Shown one piece after another: positions 56,701 to 63,895 of a DNA stretch of 64,000 bases. This DNA comes from an uncultured Muribaculaceae bacterium. Lineage in GTDB: Bacteria; Bacteroidota; Bacteroidia; Bacteroidales; Muribaculaceae. The notes below the pieces were generated by a model. That model saw nothing but the letters and a program-made list of their open reading frames with translations, did no database searches and had not been told where the DNA came from. The position numbers and the translations under genes were made by a program. The stretch lies in assembly GCA_910576775.1 (NCBI GenBank), contig CAJTJV010000010.1, forward strand, positions 15,826 to 79,825. Reading direction: 5' to 3'. Within the stretch, counting starts at the first letter, position 1. Each line of letters starts with the position of its first letter.

Positions 56701-58291
56701 CTCGGCCAAAATTCGTCTTCCGGTGGATAATGCCGCCATTCAGTTCTACGTCTACAAATTTGCTGCTATGGAGGGGTATGCGGACGTCAAGAATACTTTC
56801 GAAATCTTCGTACGCGAGGTCGGACAGGAGGAATTTGTCCGTATAGGCAAACCTGTTGTTGTCGGCGAGTTGCCTGTGACACAAGGCTGGGTTCCCATTG
56901 GGATGTCACTCGCCGACTATGCCGGTAAGACCGTTCAGGTACGCGTTCGCGGCAATGCCATCAACGATGCATATAATTTCATCGACAACCTGCGCATAGG
57001 CCGCATAATGTCGTGTGACGCCTCTGTATCTGTTTCCGCTCCAGCCCGTATCTCAGCCGGACAGGATTATACGGCGGTAGTGACTGTCTGCAATGAAGGT
57101 TATGAGGATGTAGAGGGACTATCTGTCCGCCTCTTCGCCGACGGAGCCGAGATAGGTTCAAGTCCTATGCCGGCTCTCCATCCCGGCGTAAGCGCTTCTA
57201 CTGGGTTCTATTTGTCGATGCATGCTCTTGCCGAGCGTCCTGTGGCTCTTGTGGCAACAGTGGAACTCGCCGGAGACCAGGATATTGCCAACAATACAAG
57301 TGCGATAACTTCGGTAACTCCGAAAGTGTCACCGTTCCCTGCTGTAACCGATCTTGCCGGCCAAAGCGGCGCCGACGGTAAAGCTGTACTCTCGTGGAGC
57401 GAACCGGATCTTGATAAATCACCGGCCGTTTCTTCATTAGTGGATTTTGAAGATGCGGAGAGTTTTGCCACAAGCTTCGGCGACTGGGTGTTCGTTGATG
57501 TCGACCAACAGCCGATTTCCGGTATCTATGGTATTTCGATGCCTGTTGCCGATGGATCCCTCCAGAGTTTCTGGATTCACGACCGCGACTGGGAGGGTAT
57601 GTTCAACGAATCATTCGGGGCAGTCAGTGGCTCCAAATATCTCGCGTCTATGATGACATATTCCGGCACACGTTGCGACGACTGGGCTATCACACCGACA
57701 CTTTGTGGAGAGGCACAGGATGTCGCCTTTTGGGCCAAGTCATATCATCCCAACTATCCTGAGCGGATGGAGGTGTATTATAGCACAGGTAGTACCGATC
57801 CCAAGGATTTCGTCAAGGTGGGCTCCGGAGTGGAAGTGCCTTCCGAATGGACTCGCTATGTGATAGAACTCCCGGTAGGTGCCAAGCGTATGGCTATCCG
57901 CAAATGTTCTGTCAACGGTTTCATGCTGTTCGTCGATGATGTGGAGTTTGCTGCGGAAGGTGCCGCTCCCAATCGTAATATCCTCGGTTATGATACTTAT
58001 CGTGACGCCGTGCGCATGACATCAAGTCCGGTTGTTGCCACAACCTGGGCCGATGCCGAACTTGCCGAAGGTGAGCATGAATATGTTGTTGTGGCCGTGT
58101 ACGACCGTGGAATATCACGTGCCTCCAATGTCGTAAGACTGCTTACAACCGGTATCAATGAGATCGGTGTACCCTCGGGTGACGATGCGGAGTATTATAA
58201 TCTACAAGGGTTCCGTGTCAACGTTCCTGTATCCGGGAATATATACATCCGTCGCCACAATGGAATGGCCTCGAAAGTGTATGTGAGATAA
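53789..58291 (+). CDS. Large secreted fibronectin III / choice-of-anchor protein with T9SS-type C-terminus
   Basis: A 1500-residue exported protein (signal peptide KKYLFRISSAVLFFAGCLTA). Residues about 75-340 look like a partial beta-propeller (GGLAKDPTTGDVYAVTFNN, IACDKNGQLYAITFE, SGAVIDPKTNRMFWTVYT). Fibronectin III-like domains follow (about 350-440, 450-545, 705-800, 805-905), with a jelly-roll of choice-of-anchor J type at about 550-700 and others near 910-1080 and 1215-1380. A CARDB-like segment lies at about 1085-1170. The end, YYNLQGFRVNVPVSGNIYI then RHNGMASKVYVR, is a T9SS-type sorting signal. The ATG at 53753 is an alternative start but lies before a clean signal peptide. Role: surface protein, ligand unknown. 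Confidence 0.82.
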   Translation: MKKYLFRISSAVLFFAGCLTAMAEGQLSEKTIAPRFPDVPALTVAPSKSGAEPIVQKIRKFKPEGNRGLVRSVSGPMVCAPAHAPAKATADIPALRGMVVYNSTFTDKNQPVGLYDIGQDGNRMFVAGPFGYGGVEIDGIYYVHYYGEFIWTGMYGSVYGYDLQTGEQSYSSMDTSPILGTIGGLAKDPTTGDVYAVTFNNTGEGHQLTKFSYPGNYVGFSRIAEIDTKINFNSIACDKNGQLYAITFEASGSGDAYAVTSSSLVKIDKVTAEITVVGETGQLPHGASGAVIDPKTNRMFWTVYTVDGQGYLCEVDLVTGAATKLYDFVNDDEVTGLCIPEPVAQPKAPAKPLDFVLDFPRGSMKGTVSFKVPSTYYDGTAADGEVSYTLKYSNYGSVIEGKTTFGSEISIPVTNITWASTYSFEAYLSNEAGKSPKVFAKAFVGRGVPKTPAVEMTRDGNKISLAWEAVTESADGGFIDPDSVTYTVRRYVNETSEIIADSIEGITWIDEIEESENPTTLYYTVMSHASVKSSPEAKTKPIVMGSVTPPYLNELNTPEKFAGFTVVDVKGDGKTWELYKSYSGAQIRCNYSYSNPKDDWLFTPPVNLEAGKAYKMSFATYASYTAETVEAKWGTEPSVEGMDGEILAPTTVKGSKKITYGSLVIPEADGRYYLGLHAMTTKSSNYLYVADISVEEVDGTLLPGVVTDLSVTPDAMGALQATISFKAPTVTLAGSPLEALDSVIVKRDGVQVGRAVSPAPGAPLNVYDSPTYAGNYVYSVQAFTPAGGGRDVTAKVFVGVNRPASPMNVVMEETSTPGELHFSWEPVTTDIDGNPLSAELITYSICIPVDLGYAIYYQPVYENIKDNEYTCMAADPGKQTFVQYVVCAKTTGGLSQGVTTPLLAVGTPYEDVHESFSGGYTSYAFNTTGNNDDTVWILANDQTLNGFTSQDGDNGYLYMAVNYIDYYADLTSAKIRLPVDNAAIQFYVYKFAAMEGYADVKNTFEIFVREVGQEEFVRIGKPVVVGELPVTQGWVPIGMSLADYAGKTVQVRVRGNAINDAYNFIDNLRIGRIMSCDASVSVSAPARISAGQDYTAVVTVCNEGYEDVEGLSVRLFADGAEIGSSPMPALHPGVSASTGFYLSMHALAERPVALVATVELAGDQDIANNTSAITSVTPKVSPFPAVTDLAGQSGADGKAVLSWSEPDLDKSPAVSSLVDFEDAESFATSFGDWVFVDVDQQPISGIYGISMPVADGSLQSFWIHDRDWEGMFNESFGAVSGSKYLASMMTYSGTRCDDWAITPTLCGEAQDVAFWAKSYHPNYPERMEVYYSTGSTDPKDFVKVGSGVEVPSEWTRYVIELPVGAKRMAIRKCSVNGFMLFVDDVEFAAEGAAPNRNILGYDTYRDAVRMTSSPVVATTWADAELAEGEHEYVVVAVYDRGISRASNVVRLLTTGINEIGVPSGDDAEYYNLQGFRVNVPVSGNIYIRRHNGMASKVYVR

Positions 58292-58310
58292 TTTATTCCT
58301 ATTATGATGA

Positions 58311-58344
58311 AATAGTCCGGCCAACTGCGCCGGACTATTTTGTT
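58311..58344 (+). terminator. Terminator of the third secreted gene
   Basis: AATAGTCCGGC and GCCGGACTATT form an 11-base stem around a 7-base loop and are followed by TTGTTT. Confidence 0.85.
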
Positions 58345-58360
58345 TGAATGTATATGAAAT

Positions 58361-58386
58361 ATCCGGCAGAAGCGATGCCGGATTTT
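58361..58386 (+). terminator. Second hairpin in the convergent region
   Basis: ATCCGGCA and TGCCGGAT form an 8-base stem followed by TTTCTATA; it lies between the terminators of the secreted gene and of pnp. Confidence 0.55.
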
Positions 58387-58387
58387 C

Positions 58388-58427
58388 TATATAAAAAGAT
58401 CCGGGAGCGGGTTGCTTCCGGATCTTT
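58388..58427 (-). terminator. Rho-independent terminator of pnp
   Basis: On the minus strand AAAGATCCGG and CCGGATCTTT close a 13-base loop, followed by TTATATAG after the T residues of the stem. Confidence 0.82.
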
Positions 58428-58444
58428 CCATATGTGCGGTTGTT

Positions 58445-60688
58445 TTAGTCTTTCTTGGGGCCGCGGTCGTTGCGGTCACGACGGGGGCGTTCGCCGCCTT
58501 CCCGACGTGGACGGTCGCCTTCGCGGCGCGGTCCGCGTTCGCCGCGCGGTGCGCGCTGGGGTTCCACATAGCCTTCGGGTTTGGGAAGAAGCGCACGCAT
58601 CGACAGGCGGTACTTGCCGGTCTTCTTGTCTATCTCGAGAAGTTTCACCTGTACCTTGTCACCTTCCTTTAGGCCTGATGCTGCCATGTCTTCGAGACGC
58701 TCCCAGGCTATCTCGCTGATGTGGAGCAGACCGTCGCGGTGAGGCATGAATTCAACGAATGCACCGAAATCCATGATGGAACGTACAGTTCCTTCGTAAA
58801 CCTTGCCTTCTTCGGGAAGCTCTACGATAGCGTTGATCATGCCGAGAGCCTTGTCGATGGCATCTTTGTTGGCTGCTGCTACCTCGATGTAGCCGCCGTC
58901 CTCGATTTCGTCGATAGATACGGTGGCGCCGCTCTCTTCCTGAATACCCTGGATGATTTTTCCGCCCGGGCCGATGACAGCACCGATAAGCTCCTTGGGT
59001 ATAAGCATTGTGACGATACGGGGTACGTGGGGTTTGAAATCTTCGCGCGGAGCGGGGATTGTCTGTTCTATGATGTCAAGAATATGCATTCTGCCGTCGC
59101 GTGCCTGGAGAAGTGCTTTCTCGAGGATTTCGTAGCTTAGGCCGTCGCACTTGATATCCATCTGTGTGGCTGTGATACCGTCGCGTGTGCCTGTAACCTT
59201 GAAATCCATGTCGCCGAGATGATCCTCATCGCCGAGGATGTCGCTCAGAATAGCATATTTGGGACTTGCTGTGTCTGTGATAAGACCCATAGCGATGCCG
59301 CTGACGGGTTTCTTCATCTTTACGCCGGCGTCGAGCAGTGCGAGAGTACCTGCGCAGACGGTAGCCATCGATGACGAGCCGTTCGATTCAAGGATGTCGC
59401 TCACTACGCGGACAACATAGGGGAAATTGTCGGGAATCATGCGCTTTAGCGCGCGGTGGGCAAGGTTGCCGTGGCCGATTTCACGACGTCCGACGCCTCG
59501 TTGAGCCTTGGCCTCGCCTGTCGAGAAGGGGGGGAAATTGTAGTGGAGAAGGAAGCGTTCACGACCCTGGTTAAGTACGTCGTCGAGAATCTTCTCGTCG
59601 AGCTTGGTGCCGAGGGTGACGGTCGAGAGGCTCTGGGTCTCGCCGCGGGTGAAGATTGCGCTTCCGTGAGGGCCGGGGAGGTAGTCGACCTCGCACCAGA
59701 TTGGGCGGATATCGGTTGTCTTGCGGCCGTCGAGGCGTACACCTTCGTCAAGGATACAGCGGCGTACGGCTTCTTTTTCAACGTCGTGATAGTAGCGTTT
59801 TACGAGAGGAGCTTTTTCTTCGCGTTCTTCTTCGGGAAGGGATTCGATGTATTCCTCGCATATGGCGTCGAAGCTGTCCTGACGCCAGTGTTTGTCGGCA
59901 CTGCCGGCTTTTGCGATGGCGTATGCGCGGTCGTAGCATTTTTCGTGTACGTCTTTGCGGAGGTCTTCATCGTTTATTTCGTGGCAGTATTCGCGTTTTA
60001 CGGTAGCGCCTGCGGCTTCGGCGAGTTCGAGCTGAGCCTTGCAAAGTATCTTGATGGCGTCGTGGGCGGCACGGAGGGCGGCGAGAAGCTCTGCTTCGCT
60101 TACCTCGTTCATTTCGCCTTCAACCATCATGATATTGTCGTAGGTAGCGCCTACCATAAGTTCCATGTCAGCTTTCTGGAGTTCGTCAAAAGTAGGGTCT
60201 ATAACGAATTTGCCGTCTATGCGGGCAACGCGTACCTCACCGATAGGACCGTTGAAAGGAATGTCGCTGACAGCGAGGGCTGCGGAGGCTGCTAGGCCTG
60301 CGAGGCAGTCCGGGGCGTCAACGCCATCGGCGGAGTACATGGTGATATTTACGAATGTGTCAGCGTGGTAGTTCTCGGGGAAGAGAGGGCGGAGTACGCG
60401 GTCGACGAGGCGAGCGGTGAGGATTTCGTAATCTGTGGCGCGGCCTTCTCGTTTGAGAAATCCGCCGGGGAAACGGCCTGCGGCGGAGAATTTCTCCTTG
60501 TATTCGACCTGCAGAGGCATGAAATCGACGCCTTCACCGGCTTCCTTGGCGGAAACTACGGTGGCAAGAAGCATCGTGTTGCCCATGCGGACTTCTACCG
60601 CTCCATCGGCTTGCTTGGCGAGTTTGCCGGTCTCGATAGTAATCGTACGGCCGTCGGGAAGCTCGATGGTTTTCTTGATGGGGTTCAT
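58445..60688 (-). CDS. pnp: Polyribonucleotide nucleotidyltransferase
   Basis: PNPase degrades RNA from the 3' end by phosphorolysis. The 747-residue protein has two RNase PH domains (MGNTMLLATVVSAKEAGEGV, AAGRFPGGFLKREGRATDYE; then FLLHYNFPPFSTGEAKAQRG). They are followed by KH (LIGAVIGPGGKIIQGIQEE) and S1 (YEGTVRSIMDFGAFVEFMPH, DGLLHISEIAWERLEDM). The tail is rich in Arg and Gly (PRGERGPRREGDRPRREGG), as in other Bacteroidetes homologues. The frame is open to 60802, but MNPIKKTIELPDG at 60688 is the true start. Its promoter and first 27 codons are duplicated at 62.8-63.0 kb. Confidence 0.98.
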   Translation of the reverse strand: MNPIKKTIELPDGRTITIETGKLAKQADGAVEVRMGNTMLLATVVSAKEAGEGVDFMPLQVEYKEKFSAAGRFPGGFLKREGRATDYEILTARLVDRVLRPLFPENYHADTFVNITMYSADGVDAPDCLAGLAASAALAVSDIPFNGPIGEVRVARIDGKFVIDPTFDELQKADMELMVGATYDNIMMVEGEMNEVSEAELLAALRAAHDAIKILCKAQLELAEAAGATVKREYCHEINDEDLRKDVHEKCYDRAYAIAKAGSADKHWRQDSFDAICEEYIESLPEEEREEKAPLVKRYYHDVEKEAVRRCILDEGVRLDGRKTTDIRPIWCEVDYLPGPHGSAIFTRGETQSLSTVTLGTKLDEKILDDVLNQGRERFLLHYNFPPFSTGEAKAQRGVGRREIGHGNLAHRALKRMIPDNFPYVVRVVSDILESNGSSSMATVCAGTLALLDAGVKMKKPVSGIAMGLITDTASPKYAILSDILGDEDHLGDMDFKVTGTRDGITATQMDIKCDGLSYEILEKALLQARDGRMHILDIIEQTIPAPREDFKPHVPRIVTMLIPKELIGAVIGPGGKIIQGIQEESGATVSIDEIEDGGYIEVAAANKDAIDKALGMINAIVELPEEGKVYEGTVRSIMDFGAFVEFMPHRDGLLHISEIAWERLEDMAASGLKEGDKVQVKLLEIDKKTGKYRLSMRALLPKPEGYVEPQRAPRGERGPRREGDRPRREGGERPRRDRNDRGPKKD

Positions 60689-60774
60689 ACAGTTTGTTCT
60701 AAAATGTTTTTTTCTTCGATAAATCGCGCAAAGATAAGAAAAAAAACTCGTTTTGGCAAATTTAGTTAAAATCG
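60608..60774. repeat. Direct repeat, copy 1: pnp promoter and first 27 codons
   Basis: This segment, part of intact pnp, recurs at 62828-62989 in the same orientation. The only differences I can see are one A fewer in an A-run (8 versus 7) and the last few bases. The two copies are 2220 bases apart, start to start. Confidence 0.95.
60729..60759 (-). promoter_or_regulatory. Promoter of pnp
   Basis: TTG (60757-60759), 20 bases including an A/T-run, TATCTTTG (60729-60736) on the minus strand match the consensus, about 40 bases before the start codon. Confidence 0.78.
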
Positions 60775-60909
60775 GAGCCCAAGTCTGCCCCGGCTCGTTC
60801 ATTTAAGATTGCGTTGCATTTTCCGGAATTTTGATATTTTATAGCCGGAATAACCCGGTTAAGCGAAGCCTTTCATCTCTGGTTTTCAACAAAATAGATG
60901 CTTAAAAAG

Positions 60910-60987
60910 TTGGCCAAATGACAGGTTTTTCGTAACTTTATAGGTGAAAATCAAAGAGTTACGAATTGTATCATGTCATTTGGCCAA
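60910..60987. repeat. Nested inverted repeats at the insertion sequence end
   Basis: Perfect 14-base arms TTGGCCAAATGACA (60910-60923) and TGTCATTTGGCCAA (60974-60987) enclose a second 8-base inverted repeat, TTCGTAAC (60929-60936) with GTTACGAA (60958-60965). The right arm covers the transposase start codon region. Confidence 0.85.
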
Positions 60988-61434
60988 GTCCGTTCGATCA
61001 AGGCATGTTCGCCTAATCACACAGCAAAAGTACGCAATAATTTCGACACAAGGAGCACAATCCTGGAAGAACTGAAAGCATTTGCCTCTTCCGTTCCCGA
61101 TTTCCGCAGGCTGCACAAAGGCAATATACGCCACCGGCTTGATGACATCATCATGCTGATGATACTCGGACGCATGGCCGGATACACCCGACGTGCCGGG
61201 ATAATGGCGTTCGGCAGGCACATCCTCAACAAAATCCGCGCAATGGGAATGCTGAGGAACGGCGTACCCTCCGAGGCCACACTCTGTCGGGTGGAAAACG
61301 GCATCAATGAGCTGGATATGGCCGACAGGATGCGGCAGTTTGCTTAAACCTTCCTTGACAGACAGACCACCAATCGCCGTATCCTGAAAAACAGTCTGTG
61401 TGGACGGCAAGGCTGAGTGCGGCACTGTTTAGAA
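60973..61434 (+). pseudogene. Degraded ISAs1-type transposase, 5' part only
   Basis: A 124-codon frame (60973-61347) carries the N-terminal DDE_Tnp_1-associated domain of ISAs1/H-repeat transposases: FASSVPDFRR-like ASSVPDFRRLHKGNIRH, LDDIIMLMILGRMAGYTRRA and VPSEATLCRVENGI. A stop follows at QFA. A little downstream, in another frame, VDGKA-CGTV (about 61401-61434) matches the first catalytic Asp block VDGKAMRG of the family. The copy is therefore frame-shifted and then cut off. No remaining catalytic domain or right end is visible, so it cannot move by itself. Confidence 0.82.
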
Positions 61435-61854
61435 AGAGCCGTGAGTTACAGATTTTTGTCTGTTCGTCAAATATCGTGTAAAACAGCAAGAAAAACAGGA
61501 GCAAGTTCGAGAGGGAAGTGAGGTAGTGCGCTATTAATAATCTATCAGATGATATTCTGTGTTATTTGGTAGGACTTGAAAGTATGGGCGCAATAACATA
61601 ATAATCTTAAATGAGCCAATTTCATAGGGTAGTGTATAAGCGCAATCAAGAGAAAAATTAGTCTAATATGGGTAGTTGGATTGAAACTAAATTATGCGTT
61701 TCAAATGGATTGAATTATCATATTTTGGTAAAAGTTCGTGTTGTCAAATTGCCTAAGTCAATCTGCCGTATCACTATTGATTCATATGTATTTTGTGATT
61801 TGAATCGAGTGATGGCACTAAATCGTACTCATTAGGCTGGAACTAAAACACTCT
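61435..61854. other. AT-rich stretch with no supported gene
   Basis: About 420 bases between the broken transposase and the lipoprotein gene. I see no coding frame of credible composition, no RNA structure and no insertion sequence right end. Confidence 0.6.
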
Positions 61855-62517
61855 TTAGAATTCAGAGGTTGGTGTATATGTTATAGTAAAATTGCCCCAT
61901 ACATCCCGATTTTCAGGAAATTTGAATCCAGTAATAAGAACTGCATTCACTTTGTTTTCGGGCGAAATCATTTCAATATAATCGTCATTTTCATGCATGG
62001 TAAATACATACCTCTCTCTCAAATATTGTATGAGTTCGTTGCGCATATGTTGATAGGGATCAATAGTACAGGAAATGTATTCTACTTTTTTTAGTTTCGA
62101 ATTCTCAAAGTGATAACTGAAATTTCCGGGTACTCGACCTTCAATCTTGTAATATATAGCGCCATCTGCTTCACTGATTAATTCGGATGTATTCATATAT
62201 TTTTTAACCGTTTGCGCATCTGCTCCAAATTGCAGACAAGGGGCGTCAAAATCACGAAAAAATAATGTTTTTGGCTTTACGGTTACGGTAAATGATTGGG
62301 CATTATTTCGTATTACAACATCCCCTATGCGTATTCCTTTAACAATTAATCCCTCAACATCAGCAATATTGATGTTCTCAGATATCCATTCTCCCTTGGA
62401 TGGTATAGTGTATGTTTCACCGACATAGAGACTTTGGTTAGGAATTGGTTCGTCTTCGTTACATCCACAGAGAACAAAGATTAGTGTCAATAATAGTGTA
62501 AATAGAACTTTTTTCAT
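61855..62517 (-). CDS. Hypothetical AT-rich lipoprotein gene
   Basis: A 220-residue predicted lipoprotein: MKKVLFTLLLTLIFVLCGC ends in lipobox LCGC and continues NEDEPIPNQ. A first beta-rich part (SLYVGETYTIPSKGEWISEN, ADVEGLIVKGIRIGDVVIRN) resembles small Ig-like Bacteroidetes domains. The second part (about 90-220, CLQFGADAQTVKKYMNTSEL, VEYISCTIDPYQHMRNELIQ) is unrecognised. Codon use is clearly more AT-rich than its neighbours, and it sits between the direct repeats beside a broken transposase, so it is probably acquired cargo. Confidence 0.72.
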   Translation of the reverse strand: MKKVLFTLLLTLIFVLCGCNEDEPIPNQSLYVGETYTIPSKGEWISENINIADVEGLIVKGIRIGDVVIRNNAQSFTVTVKPKTLFFRDFDAPCLQFGADAQTVKKYMNTSELISEADGAIYYKIEGRVPGNFSYHFENSKLKKVEYISCTIDPYQHMRNELIQYLRERYVFTMHENDDYIEMISPENKVNAVLITGFKFPENRDVWGNFTITYTPTSEF

Positions 62518-62806
62518 GGTAATTATTAGTTGTTGAAATGTTGTGGTAAAATTACTAAAAATGCGCTATACTGCTGAACTGAATTTCCATGGGCTTTGGC
62601 TGAGGCAAGGTGCGAAAGCACAGTCTCTATTTCATGGATGCCGTGCATTTTACGCTAAAGGTTTTCAAATGTTATGAATGTTGTGGGAATCCGCATTGGC
62701 TCAAAACGGGAGTCGATCGCTACATATTCACTCGCCTGTGCTGTATAAATTCTTTTTTTTCAAATTCTTCCAGCTACATTTGTGATATATGTGAATGCCT
62801 CAAAGA
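62518..62806. other. AT-rich intergenic stretch
   Basis: No supported gene. A 66-codon plus-strand frame at 62610-62810 has a Cys-rich segment (FKCYECCGNPHWLK) but no credible start signals or family match. Confidence 0.5.
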
Positions 62807-62908
62807 TTAAGTTTTTTGAAAATGGAAGGCTTGCTTGGCGAGTTTGCCGGTCTCGATAGTAATCGTACGGCCGTCGGGAAGCTCGATGGTTTTCTTGATG
62901 GGGTTCAT
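62807..62908 (-). pseudogene. Truncated pnp copy (first 27 codons)
   Basis: The minus strand encodes MNPIKKTIELPDGRTITIE and onward through GKLAKQA, identical to PNPase residues 1-27, then six unrelated residues (FHFQKT) and a stop. It has its own copy of the pnp promoter. Confidence 0.9.
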
Positions 62909-62989
62909 ACAGTTTGTTCTAAAATGTTTTTTTCTTCGATAAATCGCGCAAAGATAAGAAAAAAACTCGTTTTGGCAAATTTAGTTAAA
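62828..62989. repeat. Direct repeat, copy 2: pnp promoter and first 27 codons
   Basis: Near-identical to 60608-60774, same orientation. Its left edge is at GGCTTGCTTGG after GGAA; its right edge merges with the nitroreductase terminator. Confidence 0.95.
62949..62978 (-). promoter_or_regulatory. Duplicated pnp promoter with 19-base spacer
   Basis: TTG (62976-62978) and TATCTTTG (62949-62956) are 19 bases apart here, against 20 in the functional copy, because one A is missing from the run. Confidence 0.6.
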
Positions 62990-63028
62990 TCGACCGTCGC
63001 TACAAGCCCTCGTAGCGACGGTCGATTT
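62987..63028 (-). terminator. Terminator of the nitroreductase gene
   Basis: Perfect 17-base arms (minus strand AAATCGACCGTCGCTAC and GTAGCGACGGTCGATTT) close an 8-base loop and are followed by AACTAAATTTG. The stem is very strong, the T-run short. Confidence 0.72.
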
Positions 63029-63054
63029 GTAATTATGCTTTGAGCCCCTTGTCG

Positions 63055-63735
63055 TTATCGCTTGTAGCCAATGGGGTTGTTCATCACGGGAATATGTCGT
63101 TCGGTCAGACCGAGTATCTTGGAAATAGCGGCGGCGTCCATGGTTGCTCGTGGTACTGTTGCTATTCCGAGGGAGGCGCATGCCAGATTCAGATTCTCGC
63201 AGGCTATTCCCGCATCAACGGCGGCCATTGTCATCGTGCGGGGATCATTGGGAAGCTCGTTGAGGTCGGCAACGAAAACTATGGAATAGGGCGCTTCAAG
63301 GACAAAATCCTGGGAGAAATCTTTGGTGCCGGCTACCAGGTTACGGTAATCGCCTTCTTTTACGAGAGCTAATGAATGGGTTGAAGACCTGTATTCCCAT
63401 ATGGCGTCTTTGCCGAATACATATGTGCGGATTTCCTGCCAGTTACGAGCTGTCGGGTTGCTGCGGTTCGCCGCTGCCCCGAATGCCGAGGGCTGTGCCT
63501 CCGGACGGTTGATGCCGGCAGTCATCCATAGCAGTTGACCGAGGACGGTGTCGTCGATATTGCGCGATGGGTCGAACTCGCGAGAGCTGTGCCGTGAGGC
63601 AATCACTTCATTCATCGGCATGCCGCCAGTTGTGGCAGGTGCCGGTAATTTCTTTTCATGAGCTGTCATAGTAGAGAATATCGTTGTTGTTAAAGCGATA
63701 ACAATAAGACTGATGCTTGGTTTTCTGAGTTTCAT
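63055..63735 (-). CDS. Exported nitroreductase-family protein (SagB/ThcOx type)
   Basis: A 226-residue flavin-binding oxidoreductase fold. An N-terminal hydrophobic segment (SISLIVIALTTTIFSTMTA) suggests export. Family motifs are VIASRHSSREFDPSRNIDD (FMN phosphate contacts), LGQLLWMTAGINRPE, SAFGAAANRSNPTARNWQEI, and DAGIACENLNLACASLGIAT near the C-terminus. The physiological substrate is unknown. The frame is open to 63780, but MKLRKPSISL at 63735 gives the best signal peptide. It ends at a strong hairpin and was probably the direct upstream neighbour of pnp before the insertion. Confidence 0.88.
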   Translation of the reverse strand: MKLRKPSISLIVIALTTTIFSTMTAHEKKLPAPATTGGMPMNEVIASRHSSREFDPSRNIDDTVLGQLLWMTAGINRPEAQPSAFGAAANRSNPTARNWQEIRTYVFGKDAIWEYRSSTHSLALVKEGDYRNLVAGTKDFSQDFVLEAPYSIVFVADLNELPNDPRTMTMAAVDAGIACENLNLACASLGIATVPRATMDAAAISKILGLTERHIPVMNNPIGYKR

Positions 63736-63895
63736 TTTAAATATGGGGATTAATGGGAGATTTGGAAGGTATAGATACACTCGCCTTTCGACGCTAAGAA
63801 TTTTTGTGTTACCATGAGATTAAAGGCTTGATGTAGCGTATGTTTTGGCAAAGGTATTCAAAATTCGCGAAACTCCCAAAGAGTCTTGATACCAC

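Noticed and set aside
62610..62810. Small Cys-rich plus-strand frame
   Set aside because: Only 66 codons, no convincing start, no family match, and composition like the surrounding AT-rich non-coding DNA.
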